37,256 nucleotides of DNA from Pseudomonadota bacterium (GTDB taxonomy: Bacteria; Myxococcota_A; Polyangia; Haliangiales; Haliangiaceae), in NCBI GenBank assembly GCA_023430775.1, contig JAEYYY010000881.1, positions 1-37,256 on the forward strand. Direction: 5' to 3'. Shown in pieces: positions 1 to 6,783 of the stretch. The position numbers were made by a program, and so were the translations under genes. The notes beneath the pieces are model-generated. The model was given only the letters and a program-made list of their open reading frames with translations. It searched no databases and was not told where the DNA came from. Numbering within the stretch: position 1 is the stretch's first letter; every line of letters begins with the position of its first letter.

Positions 1-1
1 C

Positions 2-181
2 TCTTTTGGGGGGGGGGGGGGGCGGGGGCCCCCACGGCCCCCGGACCCCGCCATCATCAACGGCATCAAGGGCCTGGCCGAGGGCGTCGCTGCGCTCGGC
101 CAGAAGCGGGCGGCGGAAGAAGCCGGCCAGCAACAGATGATGGGTCAGGTGATGCAGCAGATGATGGGTCGCCGCGGTTAG
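2..181 (+). CDS. 3' end of a Met/Gln-rich small protein (5' incomplete)
   Basis: An open frame enters from the left edge and stops with TAG at 179-181. Read backwards from the stop it gives a Gly/Pro-rich stretch (unreliable, because it lies in the G run) and then a helical-looking segment rich in Ala, Glu, Gln and Met, ending QMMGQVMQQMMGRRG. I do not recognise a family. It lies 264 bp upstream of a VSGG-leader peptide that also carries a Met-rich middle (DPTMMLVLAMTMGQ), so both could belong to one set of small secreted or membrane-active peptides; that link is inference. Start and full length lie outside the window. Confidence 0.5.
   Translation, partial: SFGGGGGRGPPRPPDPAIINGIKGLAEGVAALGQKRAAEEAGQQQMMGQVMQQMMGRRG
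8..22. other. 15-nt poly-G run at the window edge
   Basis: Fifteen consecutive G residues follow CTCTTTT and lead into further G and C runs up to about position 50. Nothing else in the window looks like this. It could be genuine Gly-codon DNA, but a run this long at a sequence end is typical of a sequencing or assembly artefact. Translation across it should not be trusted. Confidence 0.6.
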
Positions 182-216
182 GCGACTCACGACCACGCAT
201 CCAGCTCATGATGCGG

Positions 217-253
217 CGAGCTCGAGGAAGACCTCCTCGGACTCGTCGCATTT
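217..253 (+). terminator. Possible intrinsic terminator after the first small gene
   Basis: An imperfect inverted repeat (arms 217-228 and 234-245, about 10 of 12 positions pairing, 5-nt loop) is followed by GTCGCATTTT. It lies 35 bp past the stop at 181. The T tract is short, as is usual in this GC-rich DNA, so the call is tentative. Confidence 0.35.
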
Positions 254-287
254 TCGGCTGTCCGGAGGGCAAGGCACGGGCAGGGGA

Positions 288-307
288 GATCGCGATCGCG
301 ATCGCGA
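288..307. repeat. GATCGC hexamer repeated about three times
   Basis: GATCGC occurs three times head to tail (288-293, 294-299, 300-305), generating two overlapping GCGATCGC octamers in the non-coding stretch between two small-peptide genes. The hexamer is also common inside genes here as Ala-Ile codon pairs, so it may be no more than compositional bias. No function assigned. Confidence 0.5.
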
Positions 308-445
308 GGACTCAGCTCGTCGAATCGAGTTTACGGAGGAGCGCGCGCAAGTCTTCGATCCGATTGCCGCGCGCGCAGGCACACGCTCTGCACTGCACTC
401 GATCGCACTCCGAACCCCCAACCATCCCAACAAGGAACCTCTCAC

Positions 446-730
446 ATGCAGACCATCACCACGAACGTCCTCGAAACTGTCTCCGGCGGCGCCTCGAAGA
501 GCTCGGAGATCTCGTCCGCGATCAGCGCTCTCGGCAACGAAGTGAAGAGCATCGCTGCCAACAAGAACAGCTCGAGCAGCATGGACCCGACCATGATGCT
601 CGTCCTCGCGATGACCATGGGCCAGAAGAGCTCGGGTCCGACCGTGGTGTCCGCGGGCGCGCCGGCGGCGCCGGTCGTCGCGGGTGGCCCGATCGTCAAC
701 ATCTCGACCCGCGTTCGCCGCGGCTGGTAA
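446..730 (+). CDS. Small peptide with double-glycine (VSGG) leader; RiPP/bacteriocin-precursor-like
   Basis: A 94-aa protein. The first 15 residues, MQTITTNVLETVSGG, match the pattern of double-glycine leaders (L-x-x-V-S-G-G) that C39-peptidase ABC transporters cleave after the second Gly. The remainder is Ser/Ala-rich, then Met-rich (around residues 48-60), then Gly/Pro/Ala/Val-rich, ending VRRGW; it contains no Cys. A good ribosome site, AAGGA at 432-436, sits 9 nt before the ATG, and a stable hairpin follows at 832-861. No transporter or modification enzyme was found in the window, so export and maturation are inferred from the leader alone. A second unrelated-core peptide with the same leader type is encoded at 8234-8392 on the other strand. 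Confidence 0.7.
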   Translation: MQTITTNVLETVSGGASKSSEISSAISALGNEVKSIAANKNSSSSMDPTMMLVLAMTMGQKSSGPTVVSAGAPAAPVVAGGPIVNISTRVRRGW

Positions 731-744
731 AGGTAGTGAGCCCG

Positions 745-801
745 ATGTCGCAAACTCAGATCGGTTACGGGGGCACGGAAGTGCCAGCCGGCGGTCGGTA
801 A
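745..801 (+). CDS. Possible 18-aa mini-peptide
   Basis: A short ATG-to-TAA frame encodes MSQTQIGYGGTEVPAGGR, starting 14 nt after the stop of the VSGG-leader peptide gene and ending 30 nt before a strong hairpin. A purine-rich AGGTAGTGAG stretch precedes the start. It could be a tiny co-transcribed peptide or simply 3' untranslated sequence; its size and missing homology evidence keep confidence low. Confidence 0.25.
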   Translation: MSQTQIGYGGTEVPAGGR

Positions 802-831
802 CTCACCGCGGCGGGCAACTACCAGTTCGAA

Positions 832-861
832 GAAGGGCGCGTTCCACGGAACGCGCCCTTC
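832..861 (+). terminator. Strong hairpin, probable terminator of the small-peptide transcript
   Basis: A perfect inverted repeat with 14-nt arms (832-845 and 848-861), so about 13 base pairs once the loop is opened, is followed by GACGTTTTC. The stem is GC-rich and lies just past the small peptide genes, in the right place to end their transcript. The T run is only four bases. Confidence 0.6.
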
Positions 862-890
862 GACGTTTTCGGCGGGGGCATGATCGAATT

Positions 891-903
891 TTCTCGACGA
901 GAA
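891..903. promoter_or_regulatory. Palindrome TTCTCGACGAGAA, operator candidate
   Basis: A perfect 13-nt palindrome with a single central A (six-base arms) lies in the non-coding stretch between the hairpin at 832-861 and the small gene at 984. It has the size and symmetry of a binding site for a dimeric repressor, but no regulator can be named. It could also be chance. Confidence 0.3.
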
Positions 904-983
904 ACTGGCTCGGAGAGTAGCCGCCTCTCGCGGTTGACGCGGCGATCAGTCGAGGCCACAGGTTCGCAGCGATCGCGCAGCGC

Positions 984-1337
984 ATGTTCGCAGAACTCTT
1001 CACCGGTGATCGGGGCACGCACCGTGCACTACCGTTTCACATGCACGGAACGGCGAGCTTCGAGAGGATCAACGGGGAGCAGATCGCTACCCGTACCGAT
1101 CTCCTGCTCGCTCGCGCTCGCACGGCGCGCTGCCGGCTGTCGAGCAACAAGGCGGCGTTCGCACACGATGTGCGGGTCCTCGCGCGCGGCTCGCAGCCAG
1201 CGATTCCGGTGCACCTGCCGCGCGCGGCCGAACCGACGCTGCTCGTTCGCGTGCAGCGCGCCGGCACCAGCACGACCACTGCAGCAGTTCTGGCGACCGT
1301 GTTCGCGATCGCCATCGTCCTCACCAGCATCCTCTAG
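984..1337 (+). CDS. Hypothetical protein with C-terminal membrane anchor
   Basis: Up to 117 aa, or 98 aa if the second ATG at 1041 is used; no clear ribosome site marks either. Codon third positions are strongly G/C, as in the neighbouring real genes, which supports coding. The body is basic and without recognised motifs. The last ~20 residues (AAVLATVFAIAIVLTSIL) form a single hydrophobic helix running to the C-terminus, so the product may be a tail-anchored inner-membrane protein. A hairpin at 1412-1445 lies downstream. Family unknown. Confidence 0.5.
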   Translation: MFAELFTGDRGTHRALPFHMHGTASFERINGEQIATRTDLLLARARTARCRLSSNKAAFAHDVRVLARGSQPAIPVHLPRAAEPTLLVRVQRAGTSTTTAAVLATVFAIAIVLTSIL

Positions 1338-1411
1338 CCCGCAAAACACAGAAAGCCCGCAAAACCAGTTCGTCTTCGGCGAGAACGATCGAGATGTGGT
1401 GACTCGATCGT

Positions 1412-1445
1412 GGGTGCGGTTCGGAATGGGCCCCGGACCGCACCC
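1412..1445. terminator. Hairpin between convergent genes
   Basis: GGGTGCGGT (1412-1420) pairs with ACCGCACCC (1437-1445) across a loop. It lies between the 3' end of the small plus-strand gene at 1337 and the 3' end of the minus-strand kinase at 1472, so it could terminate both. No strong T tract on either side; CTTTTC follows on the plus strand. Confidence 0.45.
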
Positions 1446-1471
1446 GCCTCGCTGATCCTTTTCATGCCGCG

Positions 1472-3274
1472 TTACCGCGGCTCCATGACATCGAGCTCGA
1501 GCTTGATCGTCATGTTGATCGGCCGCGTCGTCGTCGGTCTGACGGTGAAGCGGTGCGGTTTGCGGCCCTCCGAGTGGACCTCGAACGTCATCGGCTGGTT
1601 CAGCACCAGCTCGCGCTCGAAGTGGCGGCCCGAACCGACGCGCCGGCCGTTCGCGAGGATCGTCGTCGTCTTGCCGGCATTCTGGATGTCGAGCACGAGG
1701 CGAGTCGAGCGCTGGCGCGGCTGGATGACGCCGGCATCGGGGCGGGCGACCGCGGCATCGGCCGGTGGTGGAAGCACGGTCGCGGCATCGACGGCGGCAG
1801 CCGCGTCGACGACCACCGCCGCATCGGCAGGCTGGATCGGTTCGATGGAGACGCCTGCATCCGGCCCGACGGCCACGGTATCGGGTGACGGGGCGGTGTC
1901 GGCCACGGCGACGACGGCGGCGTCCGGCGTGCCGTCGCCACCCTTCAGCGCCTTGATGAGCGCGAAGGACAGGATCGTCGCGATGCCGAGGACGACCAGC
2001 GACACGACGATGTACAGGCCGCGCGACCGCTTGATCTCGACGGCATCTCGCTCGGTGTGATCTGCCGGCCCGATGATCGGCACGTCGACGACCGGCTCGA
2101 CGGACGTGTGAGCTCCCGACACCGGCTCGGAGTAGCCGGCGAACGCCTCGACCGGCGCCGGTCCGGGCGTGAACACGGGAGGGACCGGTGCGACCGGCTG
2201 GGCGGACAGGTGCCGGGGCACCGGCGTTGCCATCCGCGGAGGCGGCGTATCGCGAATCATCGGCGTGGCGTCGTCGTCGCCGGCGCCCTGATACGAGATG
2301 GTCTCGGCATCCTCGAGGCGGATCGAGATCTTCAGCCGGTCGATGATCAGCGCGATGTCGGCGAGGGCAGGGCGGCGGGCCGGATCCTTCGCCAGCATCG
2401 CGAGCACCAGCGCGTCGAGCTCGGGCGGGACCGTCGGCACGATCGACGACGGCTTGACCGGTGGCTCCATCAGGTGCTTGGCCACCATCTCCATCGCATT
2501 GTCGGCGACGAACGGCGGGCGACCGGTCAGCATCTCGAACGCGATGCCACCGAGCGCGTAGATGTCGGCGCGCTCATCGATCGTGTGGCCCTTCGCCTGC
2601 TCGGGCGCGATGTACTGCGGCGTGCCGACCATGACACCGCTCTTGGTCTGCTCGACCCGGTGATCCGCCTTCGCCAGCTTCGCGATGCCGAAGTCGAGGA
2701 GCTTGACGATCGGCTTCTCGTCCGGGACCGCGACGAGGAACACGTTGTCGGGCTTGAGGTCGCGATGGATGACGCCCTTGGTATGCGCGGCGTCGAGGGC
2801 GCGAGTCAGCGGCTTCAGGATCGCCGCGACCTCGTCGGCCTCCATCCGACCGCGCGCGATCCGTTCGCGCAGCGTCTCGCCGACCAGCAGCTCCATGACG
2901 AAGTAGCAGCGGCCATCCGGCATCTCGCCGAACGCGAAGATGTCGACGATGTTGGGGTGACCGATCGTGTTGACGACCTTCGCCTCGTCGATGAACCGCT
3001 CGACGTTGAACGGGTTCGACAGCTCCTTCTTGAGCACCTTGATCGCGGCGCGCTTGCCGATCTTGGGATGGATCGCGGTGAACACCTCGCCCATCCCGCC
3101 GCCGCCGAGCGGGCCCTCGATCCGGTACTCGCCGAGCTGCGTGCCGGGCGACAGCTCGTACTCGCCGCGCACCATCCCGGTGTCTTCGCCGACCGGCCGC
3201 ACGACGGCGGTGGGCTCGTCGGCCCCTTCCACCGGCGCGCCACCCTTGCGCTTGCTGGGAGTTACCGGCTCCAC
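1472..3274 (-). CDS. Membrane-anchored Ser/Thr protein kinase (PknB-type)
   Basis: 600 aa. The N-terminal half is a complete Hanks-type kinase: glycine loop 55-62 (LGGGGMGE), catalytic Lys79, Glu97, HRDLKPDN with Asp172, DFG at 194-196 and APE at 223-225, so it should be active. After a Pro-rich linker, one transmembrane helix spans about 420-442. The exported part has an Asp/Ala-rich linker and then a ~75-residue C-terminal beta-like domain (RSTRLVLDIQ onward) that vaguely resembles PEGA modules. The kinase is cytoplasmic and the C-terminal domain probably senses or binds the envelope. The start used is GTG at 3274; an in-frame ATG at residue 34 lies just before the kinase domain and is an alternative. 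Transcribed divergently from nrdR, 98 bp away. Substrate unknown. Confidence 0.93.
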   Translation of the reverse strand: MEPVTPSKRKGGAPVEGADEPTAVVRPVGEDTGMVRGEYELSPGTQLGEYRIEGPLGGGGMGEVFTAIHPKIGKRAAIKVLKKELSNPFNVERFIDEAKVVNTIGHPNIVDIFAFGEMPDGRCYFVMELLVGETLRERIARGRMEADEVAAILKPLTRALDAAHTKGVIHRDLKPDNVFLVAVPDEKPIVKLLDFGIAKLAKADHRVEQTKSGVMVGTPQYIAPEQAKGHTIDERADIYALGGIAFEMLTGRPPFVADNAMEMVAKHLMEPPVKPSSIVPTVPPELDALVLAMLAKDPARRPALADIALIIDRLKISIRLEDAETISYQGAGDDDATPMIRDTPPPRMATPVPRHLSAQPVAPVPPVFTPGPAPVEAFAGYSEPVSGAHTSVEPVVDVPIIGPADHTERDAVEIKRSRGLYIVVSLVVLGIATILSFALIKALKGGDGTPDAAVVAVADTAPSPDTVAVGPDAGVSIEPIQPADAAVVVDAAAAVDAATVLPPPADAAVARPDAGVIQPRQRSTRLVLDIQNAGKTTTILANGRRVGSGRHFERELVLNQPMTFEVHSEGRKPHRFTVRPTTTRPINMTIKLELDVMEPR

Positions 3275-3372
3275 AGGCGACCGAGGATATCCCGGGCAGT
3301 CAAGTCATTGAAGTTAATGCGCCGATCCCTACGAATTTCGCCACATCCGACGGTGCGGGCTACGATCGCTCC

Positions 3373-3849
3373 GTGCAGTGCCCGTATTGCACCGGCGATT
3401 CGAGCGTGACGGAGACCCGCGTCACCGCCGATGGGCTGCGCCGGCGTCGCGTCTGCACCGCGTGCAAGCGCAGGTTCACCACCTACGAGAAGCTCGGCGC
3501 GCCCGGTCTCAAGGTGACCAAGCGCGATGGCGGCAGCGAGCCCTTCGACGGTGACAAGCTGCTCGCAGCACTGCGCCGCGTCTGCGCGCATCGCACGCAG
3601 CTGACCGATGACGATCTGCGCCGGGTCGCGCGCGACATCGAGGCCACGCTGGTCGACAGCGGACGCAAGGCGGTGGCGTGGAGCGACATCGTGGGGCTCG
3701 CGCTCGATCGACTGCACAACATCGATCCGGTCTCGGCGCAGCGGCTCGCCGCGAACTACACCGACGAGAGTGGCGCGGTGCGCTTCGATCACGAGGGTTC
3801 GGTCGAGCCGCGCAAGCAGCTCGGCTTGCCGCTCGCCGACGATGATTAG
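3373..3849 (+). CDS. nrdR: Transcriptional repressor NrdR
   Basis: 158 aa from a GTG start that gives the family's usual beginning, MQCPYC. A zinc ribbon is formed by CPYC (3-6) and CTAC (28-31), followed by the conserved KRRFTTYEK segment and an ATP-cone domain (about residues 46-136). NrdR represses ribonucleotide reductase genes by binding NrdR boxes in response to bound ATP/dATP; that role is known for the family. No ribonucleotide reductase gene is in the window. The zinc-ribbon loop reads SSVTETRVTADGL, slightly different from the commonest form (V-x-D-S-R). Its TAG stop overlaps by four bases the stop of the convergent ClC gene. The start lies six nt after TACGAT, so the transcript may be nearly leaderless. 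Confidence 0.88.
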   Translation: MQCPYCTGDSSVTETRVTADGLRRRRVCTACKRRFTTYEKLGAPGLKVTKRDGGSEPFDGDKLLAALRRVCAHRTQLTDDDLRRVARDIEATLVDSGRKAVAWSDIVGLALDRLHNIDPVSAQRLAANYTDESGAVRFDHEGSVEPRKQLGLPLADDD

Positions 3850-5138
3850 GGTGTGGGCAGCGTGCGCGTCAGCTGCCAGGTGACGCCGCGATCGCGCAGC
3901 TCGGCGGTGTAGACCGAGTCCGGATCGAGGCGGCGCGCGAGGCCGGTGGCGATCGCGGTGGCGAGCACGAGTGGCAGCACGACGGCGTAATCGCCGGAGA
4001 CCTCGAACGCGAGGACCGCCGCCATCAACGGTGCATGGGTGGTCGCGGCGACTGCCGCCGCCATGCCGACGAGCACGTAACCACCGGCGGGGCTGACCGC
4101 GAAGCCGATCGCATCGAGACCGCTGTTGACCAGGTAGCCGGTGCAGCCGCCGATCAACATCGAGGGCGTGAACACTCCGCCCGGATTTCCGGCCGCCACC
4201 GACGACGCGGTCGCGATCATCTTCGCGATCAGCAACCACCCGACCATCGCGATCGCGGGTGCGTGATCGAGCAGCGCACCGAGCGGCTCGTAGCCGTTGC
4301 CTGCGACGCTCGGCAGGATCGCGACGACCCCGCCGGCACCGAGGCCACCGGCGGCCTGTCGCCACGGCGACGGAAGCCGCTTGAAGCCGCGCGCGGCGTA
4401 CTGCACGAGGCGAGTGAACAGGAATGCGACGAGCGCGCAGATCACGCCGAGCATCGCGTACGCGATCAGCTCGCGCAGATCGGCGAGCACGAACGCGCGC
4501 TGGCCGTAGATCGGGCCTTCTCCGACGACGGCGCGGGTCAGCGCGGTCGCGATCACCGTACAGACCAGCGTCGGGACGACGGTCTCCATCACGATCACGC
4601 CGGCGATGACCTCGAGCACGAACACCACCGCCGCCAGCGGCGTGTTGTAAGCGGCCGCGAAGCCGGCTGCGGTGCCCGCGGCGATCAGGATGCGGCGCTG
4701 GTCGAGATCGAGCGCGAGCCACTCGCCGACGTCGTCGCCGGTGGTGCCGCCGAACTGGATCAGGGGACCCTCGCGGCCCAGCGATCCGCCGGTCGCGATC
4801 GCGAACCACGACGACGCGGCGCGCAGCAGCGCCGAGGTGAACGACAGATGGATTCGCCCGATCGCGACGGCCTCGATCACACCGCCGACCCCGGTGCCGC
4901 CGGTGGTGCGCCGCGCGGCGAACGCGACCAGCAGCCCGGCGAGCAGGCCGCCGCCGGCCGGCAACACGATGCGCAGCCACCACGGCGCGTTCTCCATCGC
5001 GGCGACCACGTTGTCGGCCTCGGCGGCGAGGTCCCACGTCCACCCCAGGGTCCAGCGGAACGCGATCGCGAACCCGGTCGCGATCACCGCGACGAGCAGC
5101 ACGCCGAGCACGAACCGAGGCTTCGGGATCACCGACAT
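3846..5138 (-). CDS. ClC-family chloride channel/transporter
   Basis: 430 aa with about ten hydrophobic helices. ClC signature sequences are present: GREGP with gating Glu123, and GNPGGVFTP at 317-325 lining the anion site. The first motif, GSGIP in most members, reads GTGVGG here. In helix H the motif NTPLAAVVFVLEV keeps the first Glu (176), but the next residue, the internal proton glutamate (Glu203) of the E. coli exchanger, is Val177. In known family members a non-acidic residue there goes with channel-like or uncoupled transport, so this may be a Cl- channel rather than an H+/Cl- exchanger (inference). No CBS domains. The ATG at 5138 overlaps by 10 nt the end of the upstream lipoprotein gene, suggesting coupled translation. 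Confidence 0.93.
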   Translation of the reverse strand: MSVIPKPRFVLGVLLVAVIATGFAIAFRWTLGWTWDLAAEADNVVAAMENAPWWLRIVLPAGGGLLAGLLVAFAARRTTGGTGVGGVIEAVAIGRIHLSFTSALLRAASSWFAIATGGSLGREGPLIQFGGTTGDDVGEWLALDLDQRRILIAAGTAAGFAAAYNTPLAAVVFVLEVIAGVIVMETVVPTLVCTVIATALTRAVVGEGPIYGQRAFVLADLRELIAYAMLGVICALVAFLFTRLVQYAARGFKRLPSPWRQAAGGLGAGGVVAILPSVAGNGYEPLGALLDHAPAIAMVGWLLIAKMIATASSVAAGNPGGVFTPSMLIGGCTGYLVNSGLDAIGFAVSPAGGYVLVGMAAAVAATTHAPLMAAVLAFEVSGDYAVVLPLVLATAIATGLARRLDPDSVYTAELRDRGVTWQLTRTLPTP

Positions 5139-6058
5139 CGGTACTTGGTCATCAGGCTCGGGCCATCTCCGCCGGTGTCCGAGAGTCGATAGATCATCTC
5201 GCCGCGCGCGGCGATCACCTCGTTGAAGCCGATGCCGAGCGAGCCGAGCTTGTCGACGTGTGCCTTCGCCGGATCCATCCAGTTGGTGACGCGATAGACG
5301 TTCGCGGCGTCGAACAGGTTCGCGCCGACGAACAGCTCGCCGCGATCCGAGATCGTGCAATCGGCGAGCGCGCCGCGCTTCCCGATCTTGATCGAGACGC
5401 TGCGATCGACGACCAGCTTGCCGGCCTGGTCGCGCAGGCAATACAGCGCGCCGTCTGCCTTCGCCAGCGCGAAGCCGGCGCACTGATCGCTGCCCGCTGC
5501 CAGACAGATGCCCTCGTAGTCGCGACCGCAGTTGGTCTTGCGCTCGCTGCACACCATCCCCGGATCGTCGGCGTCGGCGTAGCCCTTGTCGGGCAGGTTG
5601 ACCGGGCCGAGCGGATACGGACCCTCGACGAGCGCGTAGCTCGCACCGGTCTTCTGCCACACCCGGATCCAGCCGGCCGACGAGATGCCGACGAGCTTGC
5701 CGTTCCACATCGCGAGGCCTTCGATGTCATCGGTCCCGCTGCCGATCGGCAGCTTGCCGGACTCGCGCTCCTTGCCGGTCTCGGGATCGAGCACCACGTA
5801 GGCGCCGTCGTGACCGGAGTCGGCGATCACGATCAACCCACCATCTGCGAGCCAGGTCGCCCCCGATGCCTCCGGCAGCGTGGTGGTCTCCGCGAACGTC
5901 ACCTGCTCGCAGGTCGGAATCGGTGGCGGTACCGGTGCCGGTGCAGCGGAACCCTTCGCGGTGGCGGAGCCGACCGGTGGTGGTCCGGCCTCTGGTCTGG
6001 AGCCACCACCACAAGCCATCGAGATCGCGATGATGGCGATCGTGAGGCTGCGGCTCAT
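5129..6058 (-). CDS. Lipoprotein, beta-propeller-like (SdiA-regulated/phytase-like)
   Basis: 309 aa. The N-terminus is a lipoprotein signal with Cys16 (AISMACGG), then a Pro/Ala linker to about residue 50. The remainder shows repeated beta-strand units such as SGATWLADGGLIVIADSG, GTDDIEGLAMWNGKLVGISS and GELFVGANLF, the style of SdiA-regulated or esterase-like phytase propellers, which often read as 'compare stored value' folds. Several Cys (Cys50 onward, and CSERKTNCGRDYEGIC) could form disulfides outside the cytoplasm. Catalytic residues cannot be assigned. It is the first gene of a two-gene unit with the ClC transporter (10-nt overlap) and is divergent from the QueE-like gene at 6149. Confidence 0.75.
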   Translation of the reverse strand: MSRSLTIAIIAISMACGGGSRPEAGPPPVGSATAKGSAAPAPVPPPIPTCEQVTFAETTTLPEASGATWLADGGLIVIADSGHDGAYVVLDPETGKERESGKLPIGSGTDDIEGLAMWNGKLVGISSAGWIRVWQKTGASYALVEGPYPLGPVNLPDKGYADADDPGMVCSERKTNCGRDYEGICLAAGSDQCAGFALAKADGALYCLRDQAGKLVVDRSVSIKIGKRGALADCTISDRGELFVGANLFDAANVYRVTNWMDPAKAHVDKLGSLGIGFNEVIAARGEMIYRLSDTGGDGPSLMTKYRCR

Positions 6059-6148
6059 GTCGGCACTCTGTCACGAACGAGTCAGAGAGTGAGCATCTGT
6101 GATCGTTGGACTTTGGGCCGGTCGGTCGCCCGCGATAGAACCGCGGTC

Positions 6149-6775
6149 ATGTCGGACGTCACCCCGAGCGTTGCACTCTCCGGTCCCATCCTCGAGCCCG
6201 TCGGCGCCAATGCCGGCCGCGCCTGCGTGGTGATCCGGTTCGCTGCCGCCGGCGATCGCGATGCCAAGCAGCTCGCGATCGAGGACATCGTGCGCGAGGT
6301 CGACAAGCTCGACACCGTGCGCAGCTATCGCGTGGTGGTCACCGGCGCTGAAGCGGCGGAGCGCTGGACCGATGCGCTCGCGGTGCCACTGCGCCGCGCC
6401 GGGTTCCGCATCCTCCTCGAGTCGGCGGGGACGCACGCGCCGGCGGGTGCGATCGACTGGCACGCGATCACGCCGGTGCGCGGTGCGCCCACCGTGAACA
6501 TGCACGCGGATGAGGTGCGCGTGATCGTCGACGCGAAGACCGAGGCCCACGAGCTCGATCAGTACGCGGCGCGCTGGCGTTGCGATCACTATCTGGTGCA
6601 GCCGCGGACGCGCGATGACGTCGCGCACTGCGCGCAGCTCGTCGCGCAGCGTCCGCGCTGGCGGTTCACGCTCGATCTGCGCGAGGCCGTCGCGCTGCCG
6701 CAGCGGCTGTCGGCGATCGGTTCGAAGATCGATCTCCAGCCCGGCGCCGAGGCCGAGACCACGCTGCTGGCCTGA
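6149..6775 (+). CDS. QueE-like protein lacking the radical-SAM cysteines (pseudoenzyme?)
   Basis: 208 aa. The sequence follows QueE (7-carboxy-7-deazaguanine synthase) in order: GRACVVIRFA near residue 23 (cf. G-x-P-x-x-F-V-R-F-A), VVVTGAEA at 63-69 (cf. TGGEP), RILLESAGT at 87-95 (cf. ETNGT), IDWHAITP at 102-109 (cf. DWxxVSPK), DEVRVIVD at 121-128 (cf. ELKVV), LVQP at 149-152, and PRWRFTLDL near 169-177 (cf. the RLSLQ region). The CX3CX2C segment that binds the 4Fe-4S cluster is absent: after FAAAGD the chain goes straight to the next helix. Its only Cys are 26, 145 and 161. The frame is intact and codon use normal, so it does not look like a decaying pseudogene. It is convergent with an intact queE, 8 bp between stops. 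A non-catalytic partner or repurposed protein is inferred. Confidence 0.7.
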   Translation: MSDVTPSVALSGPILEPVGANAGRACVVIRFAAAGDRDAKQLAIEDIVREVDKLDTVRSYRVVVTGAEAAERWTDALAVPLRRAGFRILLESAGTHAPAGAIDWHAITPVRGAPTVNMHADEVRVIVDAKTEAHELDQYAARWRCDHYLVQPRTRDDVAHCAQLVAQRPRWRFTLDLREAVALPQRLSAIGSKIDLQPGAEAETTLLA

Positions 6776-6783
6776 TCATCGCC

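Noticed and set aside
288..307. GATCGC repeat as an origin or HIP1-like element
   Set aside because: GCGATCGC also recurs within many genes here because of Ala-Ile codons; three units are too few to argue for a special element.
208..801. Plus-strand frame of 197 codons over the VSGG peptide
   Set aside because: Composition is Arg/His-rich and it overlaps the better-supported peptide gene with its ribosome site; only its last 18 codons were kept, as a weak candidate.
1336..1365. Direct repeat AGCCCGCAAAAC (two copies, 18 bp apart)
   Set aside because: Only two short copies just after a stop codon, with no spacer structure, array or mobile-element context.
3284..3289. Possible -10 (TATCCT on the minus strand) for the kinase at 1472-3274
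   Set aside because: The matching -35 agrees at only three of six bases; too weak to list as a promoter.
6149..6775. QueE-like gene as a decayed pseudogene
   Set aside because: No frameshift or stop, normal codon use and most QueE segments preserved; a folded pseudoenzyme is more likely than decay.
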